DNA of 64,000 nucleotides, taken from assembly GCA_024516035.1 (NCBI GenBank), contig CM044961.1:19434856-19498855 (forward strand). Reading direction: 5' to 3'. A model generated the notes under the pieces. That model was not told the origin of the DNA and ran no database searches. It saw only the letters and a program-made list of their open reading frames with translations. The position numbers and the translations under genes were made by a program. Origin of the DNA: Bactericera cockerelli. Its lineage: Eukaryota; Arthropoda; Insecta; Hemiptera; Triozidae. The first letter of the stretch is position 1. Every line of letters starts with the position of its first letter. Of this stretch, positions 19,930 to 30,905 are shown in pieces.

Positions 19930-22900
19930 CAAAATTCGCGATCTAAATTTTAAAATCGTTTCTTTTAAAAGTAATTTTTGATGTTAAACCAAGGTAGAAA
20001 CATTCCTAAATGTATTAAATATAATGGATACTGACAGTTCTTTTGATGCCAATGATCAAGAACAAGTCATTTTGTTTGCATGTAATCTTTGCAATCGGAC
20101 ATTTCAATCCGAAAAGGGTAGAAAAATCCATGTATCCAGGACACATCAAGGAAGTGTACAAACCCCATCACAAGAAACAAGAAATGAGTCAAATTATATA
20201 CAACATAATGATTTGAGGGTTCTTAATCCTTTGGAGTCCGGATTCAATGCTCCTCTAATTGGTGCAGATCCAAATATTAATAATGATGTTTGGTACAAAA
20301 GATGGGAAAAAGTAAATCGATTAAAAGGAAAACAGTATGAATTACCTAGTGGAACTGCTTCGCGGCAATTTGTTTACTCTCTGTCGGAAGAAATTGAGTC
20401 ATTGGTCCGAACGAACATTCAGTCTGAACGCATGTTGGTTTTCCTGACTGTTTTGCTGCAGAGAGATCGTGATGTGAAGAAAAGTCGAGATATACGCCAT
20501 CTTTTAGAGAGACGTTTGAAATTATGGCAGGATGGTCAATTTGATGTCCTGATCATAGAAGCCATTCGATGTGACAGTCGGCTTTTTACAAAGAAATGTA
20601 ACAATGATGAGAGCTTCGCAATCAAGATATTCAGCAGACTGATGTTAAAAGGAAAAGTACGTGATGCAGTCCGCTGGCTAATGGATAATGGTCGAGGATC
20701 TGTACTTGCTCCAGATATTGAAGTTGGTTCCTCAGGACATACTGTTATAGATGTGTTAAAAGAAAAACACCCTGATGGTATTCATCCTGATCCATCGTCA
20801 TTTGTCTTCCCAGATGGAATGGATTCATTGCCGCCTTTGCAACAAGTTGAGATAACAACTAACATAGTTGAAAGAGTTGCAAGAAAAATTCACGGAAGTT
20901 GTGGCCCCAGTGGAACAAGTGCTGAACAGTGGAGCGATTTCCTACTTCGCTTTGGAAATGCAAGTCATCGATTACGTAGTTCTGTGGCGATGTTGGGTAC
21001 TTATCTAAATGATCAGTTAGTTCCATGGAAGAAAATTCATGCTCTAATGGCTAGTCGTCTTATTGCCTTAGACAAAAATCCAGGTGTGAGGCCTATTGGT
21101 ATTGGTGAGTGTCTGCGGCGAATTCTCTCAAAATGTATGATTGAAGTTTGTGGATCTGATGTTGCTGATGCCTGTGGAGAAGTTCAACTATGTAGCGGTC
21201 TCAAAGGTGGCATTGAGGGTGCTGTTCATGCTATGAATAATTTGTTTGAAGACAAATGCCAGCCTGGATCAAAATGGGGAATGCTTCTTGTTGATGCCAA
21301 AAACGCGTTCAACTCAATGAATCGACAACTTGCCCTCTGGCAAGCCAGAATCCAATGGCCACGTTGTGCCCAATATATTTATAATACGTACAGGGGTCAG
21401 TCTGAATTGATAATCAGAGGAACTGGAGAACACCTCTTCAGTCGTGAGGGCTCAATTCAAGGGGACCCTCTGGCCATGCCACTGTATGGAATCGCAACCC
21501 TACCCCTTATCAAGTCATTACAATGTCATCACAACATCAAGCAATGTTGGTATGCTGATGACTCTGCAGCACAAGGGAGTTTTGAAGATCTCCTCTCTTG
21601 GTGGCATAGCCTCAACATGAATGGCCCCATGTATGGTTACTTCCCCGAAGGTCATAAATCTTACTTGATTGTTTCAGAAAAAGACAAAGATGAAGCTGAA
21701 ATTAGATTCAATGGTACAGGACTGAAAATTGTCACAGGCCAACGCTACTTGGGCGGGTTTATTGGTTCTAAGAATGACAAGGAATGCTTTGTGAAGAACA
21801 AAGTTGAGGAATGGGTATCCATTGTTGAAAAGATTTCCATTGCTGGTCAACAAGAGCCCCAAGCTGCTTACTCTGCTTTGACAAAGTCTGTTCAATTTCA
21901 ATGGACTTATATGCAACGTGTCTTGGACTGTGCAGAAGATGCTTATCAACCCCTGAGTATGGCACTAAAATCAAAATTTATACCTGACATTTTTGGTGGT
22001 CCAACTTCCGATGCTGAAACAGCTCTGTGCACATTACCGGTTGGTAAAGCTGGGCTTGGAATACATGATCCGATCAAATTGTGTAAAGTAAACTTTGAAA
22101 CTTCTAGTGAAGGATGCAAGACGCTTTCAAGAGCTATAATTGATGGTACCCAATTGAATATAACTGAGCATAGTAAGAGTATGGTAGTTGCAAGAAATGA
22201 AGGAAGAAAAAAGAAATGCCTCTTAGATGACCAACTTTTAAATGACACAATGAAAAAATTCCCACTTCAGAAACAAAGAACAATTGAGAGATCAATCACA
22301 GATGTGGCCAAAACTAAGATATCTGGTTGGTTATCCGCGTTACCATTACAGAAAGACCATTTTGATCTATCCACCTTTGAATTCCGCGATGCACTTGCAG
22401 TAAGATACAATCGAACACCAGTTGTGATGCCCTCGTCTTGTGATGGTTGTGGCGAGAAGCATTTCACGCTTAATCATGCGCTCTGCTGCAAGACAGGTGG
22501 CTTAATCACACGTCGTCACAATGAGGTGCGTGATCTCCTTGGAGAATTTTGTCAGAAAGCGTGGGGAAATTGTGTGAAAGAACCTATCATATCAGAAGAA
22601 GCTCCTGGCCTAAGAGGCGATTTGGCTGTACGTGGCGTTTGGGAGGCTCAGAGGGAGGCGTTATTTGATATCCGTGTTGTTGACACCGACGCTCCCTCCT
22701 ACGTCTCTCGAAGCGTCAAGAGTGTATTATCAAGCGCTGAGGAAGAGAAGAAGCGAAAATATGTTCAAGCTTGCGAGCAACGTCATGCGACTTTCACTCC
22801 ACTCGTAACATCCGTGGATGGCATGTTTGGTCCTCAAATGGCGTCTTTCGTGAATGTACTAGGAGAACGGCTGTCCCAAAAATGGAATAGACCCCCAGGA

Positions 22901-23103
22901 TTGATTTTAGGCTGGATCCGGGCCCGAGTTCAAATAGCAATCATCAGGGCATCCAGTATGTGTATCAGAGGAGCCCGGACCAGATTTCGTTCTGGGGAAA
23001 GTCTATTAGGATATGAAGAGTACTAAGACCGAGCACAAATGTAAATCCTGATGAATATGTTCATTATTTTAAATATAATTGTCATTTGAGTTATTGAAAA
23101 AAA
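19930..23103 (+). mobile_element. RLE non-LTR retrotransposon, approximate extent
   Basis: The 3' end may be the A8 run at 23095-23103, shortly after the stop codon. The 5' end is not marked; a (CTAT)n tract at about 19893-19908 precedes the AT-rich leader. No target-site duplication was recognised, so both limits are estimates. Confidence 0.4.
20024..23026 (+). CDS. RLE-type non-LTR retrotransposon protein (CRE/R2-group), intact 1000 codons
   Basis: The single ORF encodes a target-primed reverse transcription enzyme. A C2H2 finger (C20, C23, H36, H41; CNLC...HVSRTH) would bind DNA. The reverse transcriptase lies at about residues 340-560: VRPIGIGECLRRILSK (about 360), LLVDAKNAFNSM with the motif A aspartate (about 421-432), GSIQGDPLAM (about 477) and the catalytic YADD (about 510). 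At about 805-825 CDGC...NHALCC forms the CCHC knuckle, followed by RRHNEVRD and a restriction-like endonuclease with RGDLAV and FDIRVVD (about 865-888). This order is that of CRE, R2 and relatives. The VRPIGIGE wording suggests CRE, but no rDNA or spliced-leader target flanks it. The first ATG gives full domain content. It lies antisense in the CUB-gene intron, shows no frame break, and so may be young or active. Confidence 0.88.
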   Translation: MDTDSSFDANDQEQVILFACNLCNRTFQSEKGRKIHVSRTHQGSVQTPSQETRNESNYIQHNDLRVLNPLESGFNAPLIGADPNINNDVWYKRWEKVNRLKGKQYELPSGTASRQFVYSLSEEIESLVRTNIQSERMLVFLTVLLQRDRDVKKSRDIRHLLERRLKLWQDGQFDVLIIEAIRCDSRLFTKKCNNDESFAIKIFSRLMLKGKVRDAVRWLMDNGRGSVLAPDIEVGSSGHTVIDVLKEKHPDGIHPDPSSFVFPDGMDSLPPLQQVEITTNIVERVARKIHGSCGPSGTSAEQWSDFLLRFGNASHRLRSSVAMLGTYLNDQLVPWKKIHALMASRLIALDKNPGVRPIGIGECLRRILSKCMIEVCGSDVADACGEVQLCSGLKGGIEGAVHAMNNLFEDKCQPGSKWGMLLVDAKNAFNSMNRQLALWQARIQWPRCAQYIYNTYRGQSELIIRGTGEHLFSREGSIQGDPLAMPLYGIATLPLIKSLQCHHNIKQCWYADDSAAQGSFEDLLSWWHSLNMNGPMYGYFPEGHKSYLIVSEKDKDEAEIRFNGTGLKIVTGQRYLGGFIGSKNDKECFVKNKVEEWVSIVEKISIAGQQEPQAAYSALTKSVQFQWTYMQRVLDCAEDAYQPLSMALKSKFIPDIFGGPTSDAETALCTLPVGKAGLGIHDPIKLCKVNFETSSEGCKTLSRAIIDGTQLNITEHSKSMVVARNEGRKKKCLLDDQLLNDTMKKFPLQKQRTIERSITDVAKTKISGWLSALPLQKDHFDLSTFEFRDALAVRYNRTPVVMPSSCDGCGEKHFTLNHALCCKTGGLITRRHNEVRDLLGEFCQKAWGNCVKEPIISEEAPGLRGDLAVRGVWEAQREALFDIRVVDTDAPSYVSRSVKSVLSSAEEEKKRKYVQACEQRHATFTPLVTSVDGMFGPQMASFVNVLGERLSQKWNRPPGLILGWIRARVQIAIIRASSMCIRGARTRFRSGESLLGYEEY

Positions 23104-24880
23104 ATCTATGGCCAAACACACCACAATTTTGTAATTTGTAATTAATTTGCATTAATAATTGTACATAATTGGTATAATAGGTAACACATATTTGAACGCT
23201 ACAACCCCACAGCCCACACTAAGGGGATACATGAGATACATCCCTCTTGTTTTGTGGTATATTACGTAGTAAATATGACGCTATAGTTTATTATCCTGCC
23301 GCGGCACAAGTATGAAAAAAGATATTAAGAAGACCAGAGAGGGAAATTTTGTAAATAACATCAAGAGTAAGTAAAAGTTTGACATAAGTTGAAAATTAAT
23401 TTTCAAGTAATCACGCTAGACCTTAAAATCAACAAACGAAATTCGATCAAGCTTGATATTTGAAACATCAAGTTAGACCTTCAAAAATGTGACATTCACA
23501 ATAGCACCGCAACACAATACATAATTATATTACTTCCGAGAATTTCTAATATTAGAACTCGGAAGTAATGTATTCATTTTTGTAAAAAAAAAAGAAAAAA
23601 AAAAAAAAAAATAGCTACGATATTTTATATACATAGATAATATAAGGTGCATTTAGTTCTATTTCTATGTGATTAGGTAGTTGGATATTATTGGTTTTTA
23701 ATTAGACAACACTATTTCACAATACTCTAATGAGTGGTGGAGGGACCTACCTTATATTCAGATGCACCAGGTTCCCTCTTCATCCCCCTCGATCCTCCTC
23801 GAAGTCTGATTTTATGTCCCTATCTTATTGGAATAATAGAACTGTCGAAATTGTGGACCCAATCATATTTTCATTCTCTTCTTTCTTGCGATAGTTTGGC
23901 ACACATCCTACTAGCTCAGTTTTTCAAAAAATATTTCGTCCTAAGAAATATTAGCTCAACACAAATACGCGTCTAGGTACCTACAGTAAATTTTTAGACT
24001 GCAAAATGTTGAAATCTATAATTATTACTTAATTCGTTTCTTTTTAAATCAATCAATCACATGGTAATGTAACAATAATTTTATTATTGAACTTTAAAAT
24101 ATCAGAAAAATAGGGCAAAAAATTGACACTAATAAAAATCACTTAAAAATCACATTTACTTGTTGAAACCTCAGTTAGGGAACGACGGAAATACGACTTG
24201 AAACTTGAATTGAATAATATTAAACTTATATTAACTTGTTGCTTAGGGAAAAATGTAAACGTACTGGAAAATGAATAATAACAATAATAATACTAATAAA
24301 AATATTAAAAAATAAGGAGAAGAAAATGGCTCAACCCAGATAGCTTAGCTGCTAATACTGGCATTTCTTCTTTTTCTTTTTGATTAAAAATAAAACCAAT
24401 TTCTTTCCATCCACCCCTCTCCCTCTCTCTCTCAATTTTCTCATTCCATTTTCTCTACTTATTTATTTCCTTCGGTTATTTGGTCACGTTTGTCAATATT
24501 TTATTTCTCCATTTTTTCTTACTTCTACAAATTGGTAGGAGGACAAAAAAGGGACGAAAACAAGAGAAAATGCTAGCGAGGAAAGGGAGGGAGGTAACAG
24601 CAGAGGGGAAACGTCTATTCAGTGATTTATGTATTCATACATTAATATTGGGATCTCAAGTTGCCTCCTCGTTCCTCCTATTGTCCCCCCTCTTGTCTTT
24701 TCCTTCTCCTCCTGGTACCAGTTTCTTCGAAGAAAGAAATATGAAAAATTCTTAGCATTAGAAAAGGCAGGATGAGAAGGAGTAGAGAGAGAAAGAGAGG
24801 GAGGAGGGGTGAATTCCAGAGGGAAATCACAAGGAGCTGGCGATTTTGTCCTCTTTATTCCCTGGCCTTTCTTTCTCATC
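23104..24880. other. Intron, little recognised
   Basis: AT-rich; one inverted repeat (23520-23572) and an A-rich run at 23584-23611. Confidence 0.6.
23520..23572. repeat. Inverted repeat with TCTAATATTAGA core
   Basis: ATTACTTCCGAG pairs with CTCGGAAGTAAT around AATTTCTAATATTAGAA. A related core occurs at 7108-7138. Confidence 0.75.
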
Positions 24881-25134
24881 TTCTTCCCTGCTCCCCTTTA
24901 TCTCTCTAATCCTCTCTCTGTTACCTTTTTCTTCTTTATTCTCCTCCTCCTCTAGATCTCTGTCTTCATTACTCGTGTTTCTCTGTTCTTCCTCTCTCTG
25001 CCTCACCCCCTTAATAAGGTCTTAATCTTTCCTCTCTCTTTCTTTCTCTTTCTCTCTCTCTCTTTCTCTCTCTCTCTTTCTCTCTCTCTCTTTCTCTCTC
25101 TCTCTTTCTCTATCTCTTCCTTTCTCTCTTCCTT

Positions 25135-25165
<31 letters not shown>

Positions 25166-25304
25166 CTTCTCTCTCCTCTCTTGCTCTTTTCCTCTTTCTC
25201 TATCTCTCTCTCTTTATTTCTCTCTATCTCTCTCTCTTTCTCTCTCTCTCTCTCCTTCCTCTTTCTCTCTCTCTCTCTCCTCCTCTCTCCTCCTTTCTCT
25301 ATCT

Positions 25305-25335
<31 letters not shown>
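24880..25335 (+). repeat. CT-rich tract, about 450 bases
   Basis: (TC)n with TTTC interruptions, nearly pure pyrimidine from 25030 to 25330. Confidence 0.92.
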
Positions 25336-25860
25336 ATTAGTTCCTTCAGGTCTAAAGTCACACTCGGGAGGAGGAGAAGGGAGGGAGATGTAGATTTATT
25401 TGTTCAGCTTCTCTGTCATGAAGGAATTACGGAGAAATATTAAGACCCCTATTAGGATTAGGATTCAGGAGTGGAAAGCTCCCGGGATTTAATGATAAAA
25501 AGCTACGCCCAGTCACACTTGACATGGGAATTGTCACTTTTCTACTTTTCTTGAAATTGGAAAAATAATACAACGAAAGAGAATGTTATGGAATAAAATT
25601 ATAACACTAAAAGTAGTTTCCGAGAGATATTTGTAGAGACCATATACATATATGTAGATCTAGAACACAAATTTAATCTAGATAAATGTTTGCATTTCCT
25701 TATTTGATTATTTCGTTCGTTTTTACTTTCCTTATCCTATAGGAAAGAAAGTAATGGAATCACCCAAAAAATTGTGTTGGTTTGATAGGTTTTAATTCTT
25801 TTAATTTGATTAAAAATAGTTTGAAGACATTAAATACCTTCTGGTCACTCAGTAACTCTA
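25336..25860. other. Intron between CT tract and 94-bp array
   Basis: No gene or repeat recognised. Confidence 0.55.
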
Positions 25861-26800
25861 ACTCACCCCGTTACCACCTGCCCCCGTCGGTTAGGGTACA
25901 GCTCTGGGTGCTGACCGTATCTCAGGTACACCTCATACTGCTGCTGACTCGGTAACTCACCCCGTTACCACCTGTCCCCGCCGGTTAGGGTACAGCTCCG
26001 GGTGCTGACCGTATCTCAGGTACACTTCGTACTGCTGCTGACTCAGTCACTCACCCTGTTACCACCTGTCCCCGCCGGTTAGGGTATAGCTCTGGGTGCT
26101 GACCGTATCTCAGGTACACTTCGTACTGCTGCTGACTCAGTAACTCACCCAGTAACCACCTACCCCCGCCGGTTAGGGTACAGCTCCGGGTGCTGACCGT
26201 ATCTCAGGTACACCTCGTACTGCTGCTGACTCAGTCACTCACCCTGTTACCACCTGTCCCCGCCGGTTAGGGTACACCTCTGTGTGCTGACCGTATCTCA
26301 AGTACACCTCCTACTGCTGCTGACTCAGTAACTCACCCCGTAACCACCTGCCCCCGCCGGTTAGGGTACAGCTCTGTGTGCTGACCGTACCTCAGGTACA
26401 CCTCATACTGCTGCTGACTCAGTAACTCACCCCGTTACCACCTGTCCCCGCCGGTTAGGGTACAGCTCCGGGTGCTGACCGTATCTCAAGTACACCTCAT
26501 ACTGCTGCTGACCCAGTAACTCACCCCGTTACCACCTGTCCCCGCCGGTTAGGGTACAGCTCCGGGTGCTGACCGTATCTCAAGTACACCTCATACTGCT
26601 GCTGACTCAGTAACTCACCCCGTTACCACCTGTCCCCGCCGGTTAGGGTACAGCTCTGGGTGCTGACCGTATCTCAGGTACACCTCGTACTGCTGCTGAC
26701 TCAGTAACTCACCCCGTTACCACCTGTCCCCGCCGGTTAGGGTACAGCTCTGGGTGCTGACCGTATCTCAGGTACACCTCGTACTGCTGCTGACTCAGTA
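25861..26800 (-). repeat. Ten exact-length 94-bp units copied from the exon A/donor boundary
   Basis: Units begin at 25861, 25955, 26049, 26143 and so on up to 26801, every 94 bases. Each carries about 79 bases of the 3' end of exon A (as far as the codons for QQYEVYLRYG...VVTG) and about 15 bases of intron, including the GTGAGT donor. Units differ by a few substitutions. The eleventh, rightmost copy is the real exon end (26801-26885). Because 94 is not a multiple of three and TGA follows the exon frame, retention would truncate the protein. Confidence 0.95.
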
Positions 26801-26806
26801 ACTCAC

Positions 26807-27057
26807 CCCGTTACCACCTGTCCCCGCCGGTTAGGGTACAGCTCTGGGTGCTGACCGTATCTCAGGTACACCTCGTACTGCTGCTCCGCCCTGGAGTCGA
26901 AGCTGAAGTAGGTCTGGTCCGTGAAGTTTTCGGCGTGGAACAGAACCTTCACGAAACTGGTCTCCGAGATGAAGGTCTGCGTCTGTTCGATTTCGCCGCA
27001 GAAGGATCCGGGGTCCTTCCGATTACTCAGGTCGGTCTTGGCGTTACCGTCCACGAT
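26807..27057 (-). CDS. CUB-domain protein, exon A (most 5' exon recognised)
   Basis: This internal exon encodes about 83 residues, beginning IVDGNAKTDLSN and ending RRGQVVTG. It carries the C-terminal half of a CUB domain: a CGEI cysteine, SETSFVKVLFHAENF (the usual strand before the last CUB strands), an N-glycosylation sequon NFT and YEVYLRYG. CUB domains are extracellular beta-sandwich modules for protein or calcium-dependent ligand binding. The acceptor is a pyrimidine-rich stretch ending CAG at 27058. Two donors are possible. GTGAGT at 26806 leaves phase 2, which matches the next exon; the GTGGTA at 26817 leaves phase 0 and does not, so the first was chosen. The first-half exon of this CUB domain was not found upstream. 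The exon tail is tandemly copied in the intron (25861-26800). The gene may be of the type annotated in insects as suppressor of lurcher 1-like, but that is only a guess. Confidence 0.85.
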
Positions 27058-29165
27058 CTGGAATCAGACAGAAAAGAAAGCTGATATTGAGAAAAAGAGT
27101 GAAATCAGTATGAATACGAGTAGGCATTGAGTAGTGTAGTGTTTTTAAAGAGACAAATGAGGAGAAAAAAGGGACTCACCTCGCGAACACAGTAGCACAT
27201 TATAGAACTACCATGAGGTAGGATTAGATAAAGGAATCGACTTTTAAAGATATCAAAAAACCCTTTTTCGCGAGAAATAATAGTTAGTGGTTAAATTACG
27301 AGTACGTATATGTTACATAACGCGTAATTACAAGAACGAAATTCCGACACGACACCAGACCTAGACAGTAAAACCGGAGGTTCTGGCATCTCCACTAAAA
27401 AAATCCAACCTTATTTCTTTAAAGTGGATATAATGATTGTGGATTTATGATAACCAGTAATTTATTTAAAAATAAAAGTGGGTAGGATACCTATTACAAT
27501 TTTTATTAAAAAGTTATTGACTTAAGTCCTGGATCGTGTTACTCAGAGTATCTAATATTCACCGGAATAGGTAAGTAGGTATATTATTATTTACTATTCG
27601 TACTCGTACATTTTTTGCAGAGATATTCTCAGACCAGCGCGCATTTAATATTGCAGATGAAATTGTTTTACGGTGGATACTTCCGCGGCCAGTGGCGACC
27701 TATGATACAGACAGATCCTTATCTGTCTGTAGGTATTTTCCTGTATAATCAGGTGAAAAAAGTGACCAATTACCACACTTTCTCTACCTTAAAGGTAAAG
27801 AAAAATAATAATCAGTACCTGCGATTGTATAAATGATAATATAAAAAACATTAAATAAATCAAAAACAGAGATATATGTAGAGAAAGAAAAAGAAGATGA
27901 AGATTGAAATAGGAGAAGCAGGAACAGGGTGAGAGAAGGAGAGAGAGAATAAGAGAGAGAGAGAAAATTGAGAAAGAGAAGCAGAGAGCCAGTTTTGGCA
28001 AAGCATTTGTATAAAATACAAAAATATTTCATTGTTGAATTTTTGGCTCTCTTGCGTTGTGAAAATATGATGATGAGGTGTGAAGCAGAGAAGAATATTT
28101 CACACATGGCTTTTATTTATTATGTCCTGAAATATTGCTAGTAGCCTTGTATACCTACACAATTTAGCAAAAACTGTGTAAAAAGAGCCTGGGAGATAAA
28201 ATAATTGAATTTCGATGTTTAATGCTTATCTTTCACATCCAAAATGTACAAGAACAGAGCAATTTTTCGTAATGAAAGATGAAATTATACTTGTCATTTT
28301 TCGTACCCTCTGAGACAAGTCACAGAAGAATACTCAGAAGCGTGTTTTATCCAGCACTGGCAGTATCAAATGCTTTGCACGGTACTTAACGCTGCATATT
28401 AAATTTCACAGCGCTGCTGAGAAATAATAAAAAAAGAAATTTTTCGCACCTTACAGAAAGGAAACTGTACTATACCTTGTTCAACAAAAGAAAGAAAAAC
28501 AGTTAAAAACTTTGTGCGACTGGGCTGGCGTGGATAAAAATTGCTGTAAACACGATTATATCGTAAGTTCCAGGAGCTGAACTCCTGGAGTCAAGGCGTC
28601 GTCAACGTATTATTCGTCTTTCACTCTGCCTGTTCCCAAACCTACGTGGGGTTGGTACTGTTCAACTTCATGGTAGAATTTCGTTGGTTGTGGAACATTT
28701 TTTTATGGCTGGTTCCCCTTCCTAGCGCCAACGATTCTATTTGATTTAATGACCTGATTCACGGGGAAACGTACCAGCTACCCACATTAACCTCACCCGG
28801 GGTAGAATGCCAGCCTCACGTGTACGGAGGGAACAGAACTTTCTGTGAGAAAAGTCTGCTCCGACCGGGGATGAAACTCTGGATCTCTGAACTACGGAAA
28901 TGACAATCCTCCCGTTTAGGAATTTGACAATCTTCTTCTCCTTTTTTCACTTTGCCTTTTCCTAAACCTACGTGGGGTAGGCATTTGACCCAGAATTATT
29001 GCTGGAATAATGGGGTTCAATAATCCTAATCAATAAAGGAAAAAGTACTAGAAGAAAAGGATTAATAATGTGGCCCCAATAATGAAATTATTTAAATGAT
29101 TTTTTTTATACATCTTCCGTGAAAAAAGGTATAACTTCAAGCTTTCTCTCTGTCTGCTCCACTAG
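27058..29165. other. Upstream of exon A
   Basis: Intron presumably continues here. A GA-rich patch (27870-27990) and the family C SINE (28600-28990) are the only features. Confidence 0.55.
28600..28990 (-). mobile_element. SINE family C, copy 3 with tail
   Basis: Reverse orientation at 28760-28900 (TACCAGCTACCCACATTAAC, CGGAGGGAACAGAACTTTCT). The segment CCTACGTGGGGTTGGTA occurs on both sides (28640 and 28965), suggesting a partial duplication. Confidence 0.7.
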
Positions 29166-29299
29166 GTATCAAAGATGAGCTTGTTAGGCGGGATATTCTC
29201 AATGTTCCTGCTGACTCATGGCTGAATATTGCACAGGATTCTGACGCTTTTAATGCTGATGAAAGTAGCAGAAGTCTCAAAGATACTAAACAGAATTAA
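29166..29299 (+). pseudogene. C-terminal coding fragment, probably LINE
   Basis: After CTCCACTAG an open frame of 43 codons runs to TAA, reading IKDELVRRDILNVPADSWLNIAQDSDAF. The W-x-x-x-A-x-D pattern resembles the ends of several LINE ORF2 proteins. It is followed by a 3' tail shared with 32470-32548, which favours a LINE 3' end. A terminal exon of an unknown plus-strand gene is the alternative, since a splice acceptor-like sequence precedes it. Confidence 0.4.
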
Positions 29300-29528
29300 A
29301 TGTCTGGAAACTTTTTTTTTTACATTTTTTATGAATAACTTTATTACGAAGATCAGTTAAGTTCACTTGAATTCAGCAAATTTGACATTTTTAACTAATT
29401 TTATATTTTTAGAGCAAATTCAAAACGTAGATATCTATACTCGTTAGACTTAGCTTATAGGAGATGTATTGTTTATAAAAATATATCATTATTGCACAAA
29501 TAAATAAAAGTATTCAATTCAATTCTAT
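29300..29528 (+). mobile_element. LINE 3' tail
   Basis: Ends GCACAAATAAATAAAAGTAT followed by (TCAAT)n-like sequence; preceded by GCTTATAGGAGATGTA. The same ending occurs at 32470-32548. Confidence 0.6.
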
Positions 29529-30219
29529 ATTTCCTCATAGTTACTATGTTGCTGTTCTGTTTTTAATTCAGAATGATTACTAATATTGTTGATGAGAGCT
29601 AATAAGTTTGAAACAGCAGCTGTCCAGTCTCCCTCCATGCATGTGCCGATGTTGATATACGCGGGCCCTTGGCATTTCAAGGCGCGGGGCCCGAAAATAA
29701 AAACTAAGTTTACTCTGTAATACTATTTTTAGAATGTTGAAATCGAAGCCAAGTGTCCTGACACCGATGCAAAACCACGTTTATAGCGCCGCAGCCACCT
29801 TTTTTTTTTCTCCAAATAATAGTAGAAATGTCTAAATGTATTATGTATTATGAAAATAAAATGTGAAGAAAAGTGTCATTAGGTAAGTAAGATGTGTAGA
29901 CAGTAGATCACCAATTTGTGTAAGCTGTCCGAAGGGCGGGGCCCCCTAAACCGCGGGACCCTTGGCATCTGCCAAATCCACCATTTCGGTAATCCGGTAC
30001 TTCCGGTAGTGTACACAAGTACAAGTACATCCAGTAAACCGTGTCACTCTTCTGTTACTGATTACAAGTCTGTTACTCTGTTCCCTAGCATCATATAATG
30101 AACTTCTACCGCGATATATACTTCCCATGTGAGAGCTATCATATGCGTTACACTTACCTTCCACATTATAAAATATAATCCGACAGGCAAACCCGTGGAA
30201 ACAACATGTCAGTGTAAAC
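29529..30219. other. Non-coding, nothing firm
   Basis: Two short related GC-rich phrases (GCGGGCCCTTGGCA at about 29661 and GCGGGACCCTTGGCA at about 29953) occur; their source is unknown. Confidence 0.5.
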
Positions 30220-30905
30220 ATCATCCCCCTCTCTCCCCTTCCCTTCAAGCTGTTTCTTTCATTCTCATACATTTTATCTTACATACACATCTATGCTCCC
30301 TCTGCTATGCCACAGTTTCTCTATCCCTTTTTCAACTTCCTCCCTCATCGCATATTTCATGTTCATGTCTCTCTTTCCCTATCCTTACCTTATATTTTCT
30401 TAAAATTCTTTCCTATTCTTCTCAAACTACTCCTTTCGTCTCTCTAATTCTTCATCTCGTCATTCTCTCTCTCTCTCTATTCATCTCCATTTCTCTATTT
30501 TCCTCTACTTTACTACTCATACTCTACTGTTCTATCACTCCTCTTTCCTCTTTTTCTCAACATCCTTTTCTTTTTCAACATCTTCTCTCCTCTTCTTTCT
30601 TCTCAAACTCTTCCTCTCTCCCATTTATCTTTCTTACTCATCTCCGACTCCCTCTTTCTTCCTCTCTATCCCTCTCTCCTCCTCTCTCTACCACACCATT
30701 ATTCGTCTTCCATCTCAACATCCTCTTATCCTATCTCTTCTTCTCCGCCTCTCCCTCCCATGTATCTTCCACATACATCTATCCCTCCCTCTTTGTTCCT
30801 CTCTATCCTTCCTCTCTCTACCACAAAATCATTTTTCTTCCTTCTCAACATATCCTATCTCTTCTTCTCCGCCTCTAGCTCCCTCCCATGTATCTTACAC
30901 ATTCA
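30220..30905 (+). repeat. CT-rich tract
   Basis: Pyrimidine-rich with a repeat of about 120-130 bases (CTATCTCTTCTTCTCCGCCT at 30734 and 30856). Confidence 0.85.

Noticed and set aside
20024..23026. R2 element in 28S rDNA
   Set aside because: The protein is R2-like in layout but no ribosomal RNA sequence flanks it.
26818..27057. Alternative donor GTGGTA for exon A
   Set aside because: It would leave phase 0, while exon B needs phase 2.
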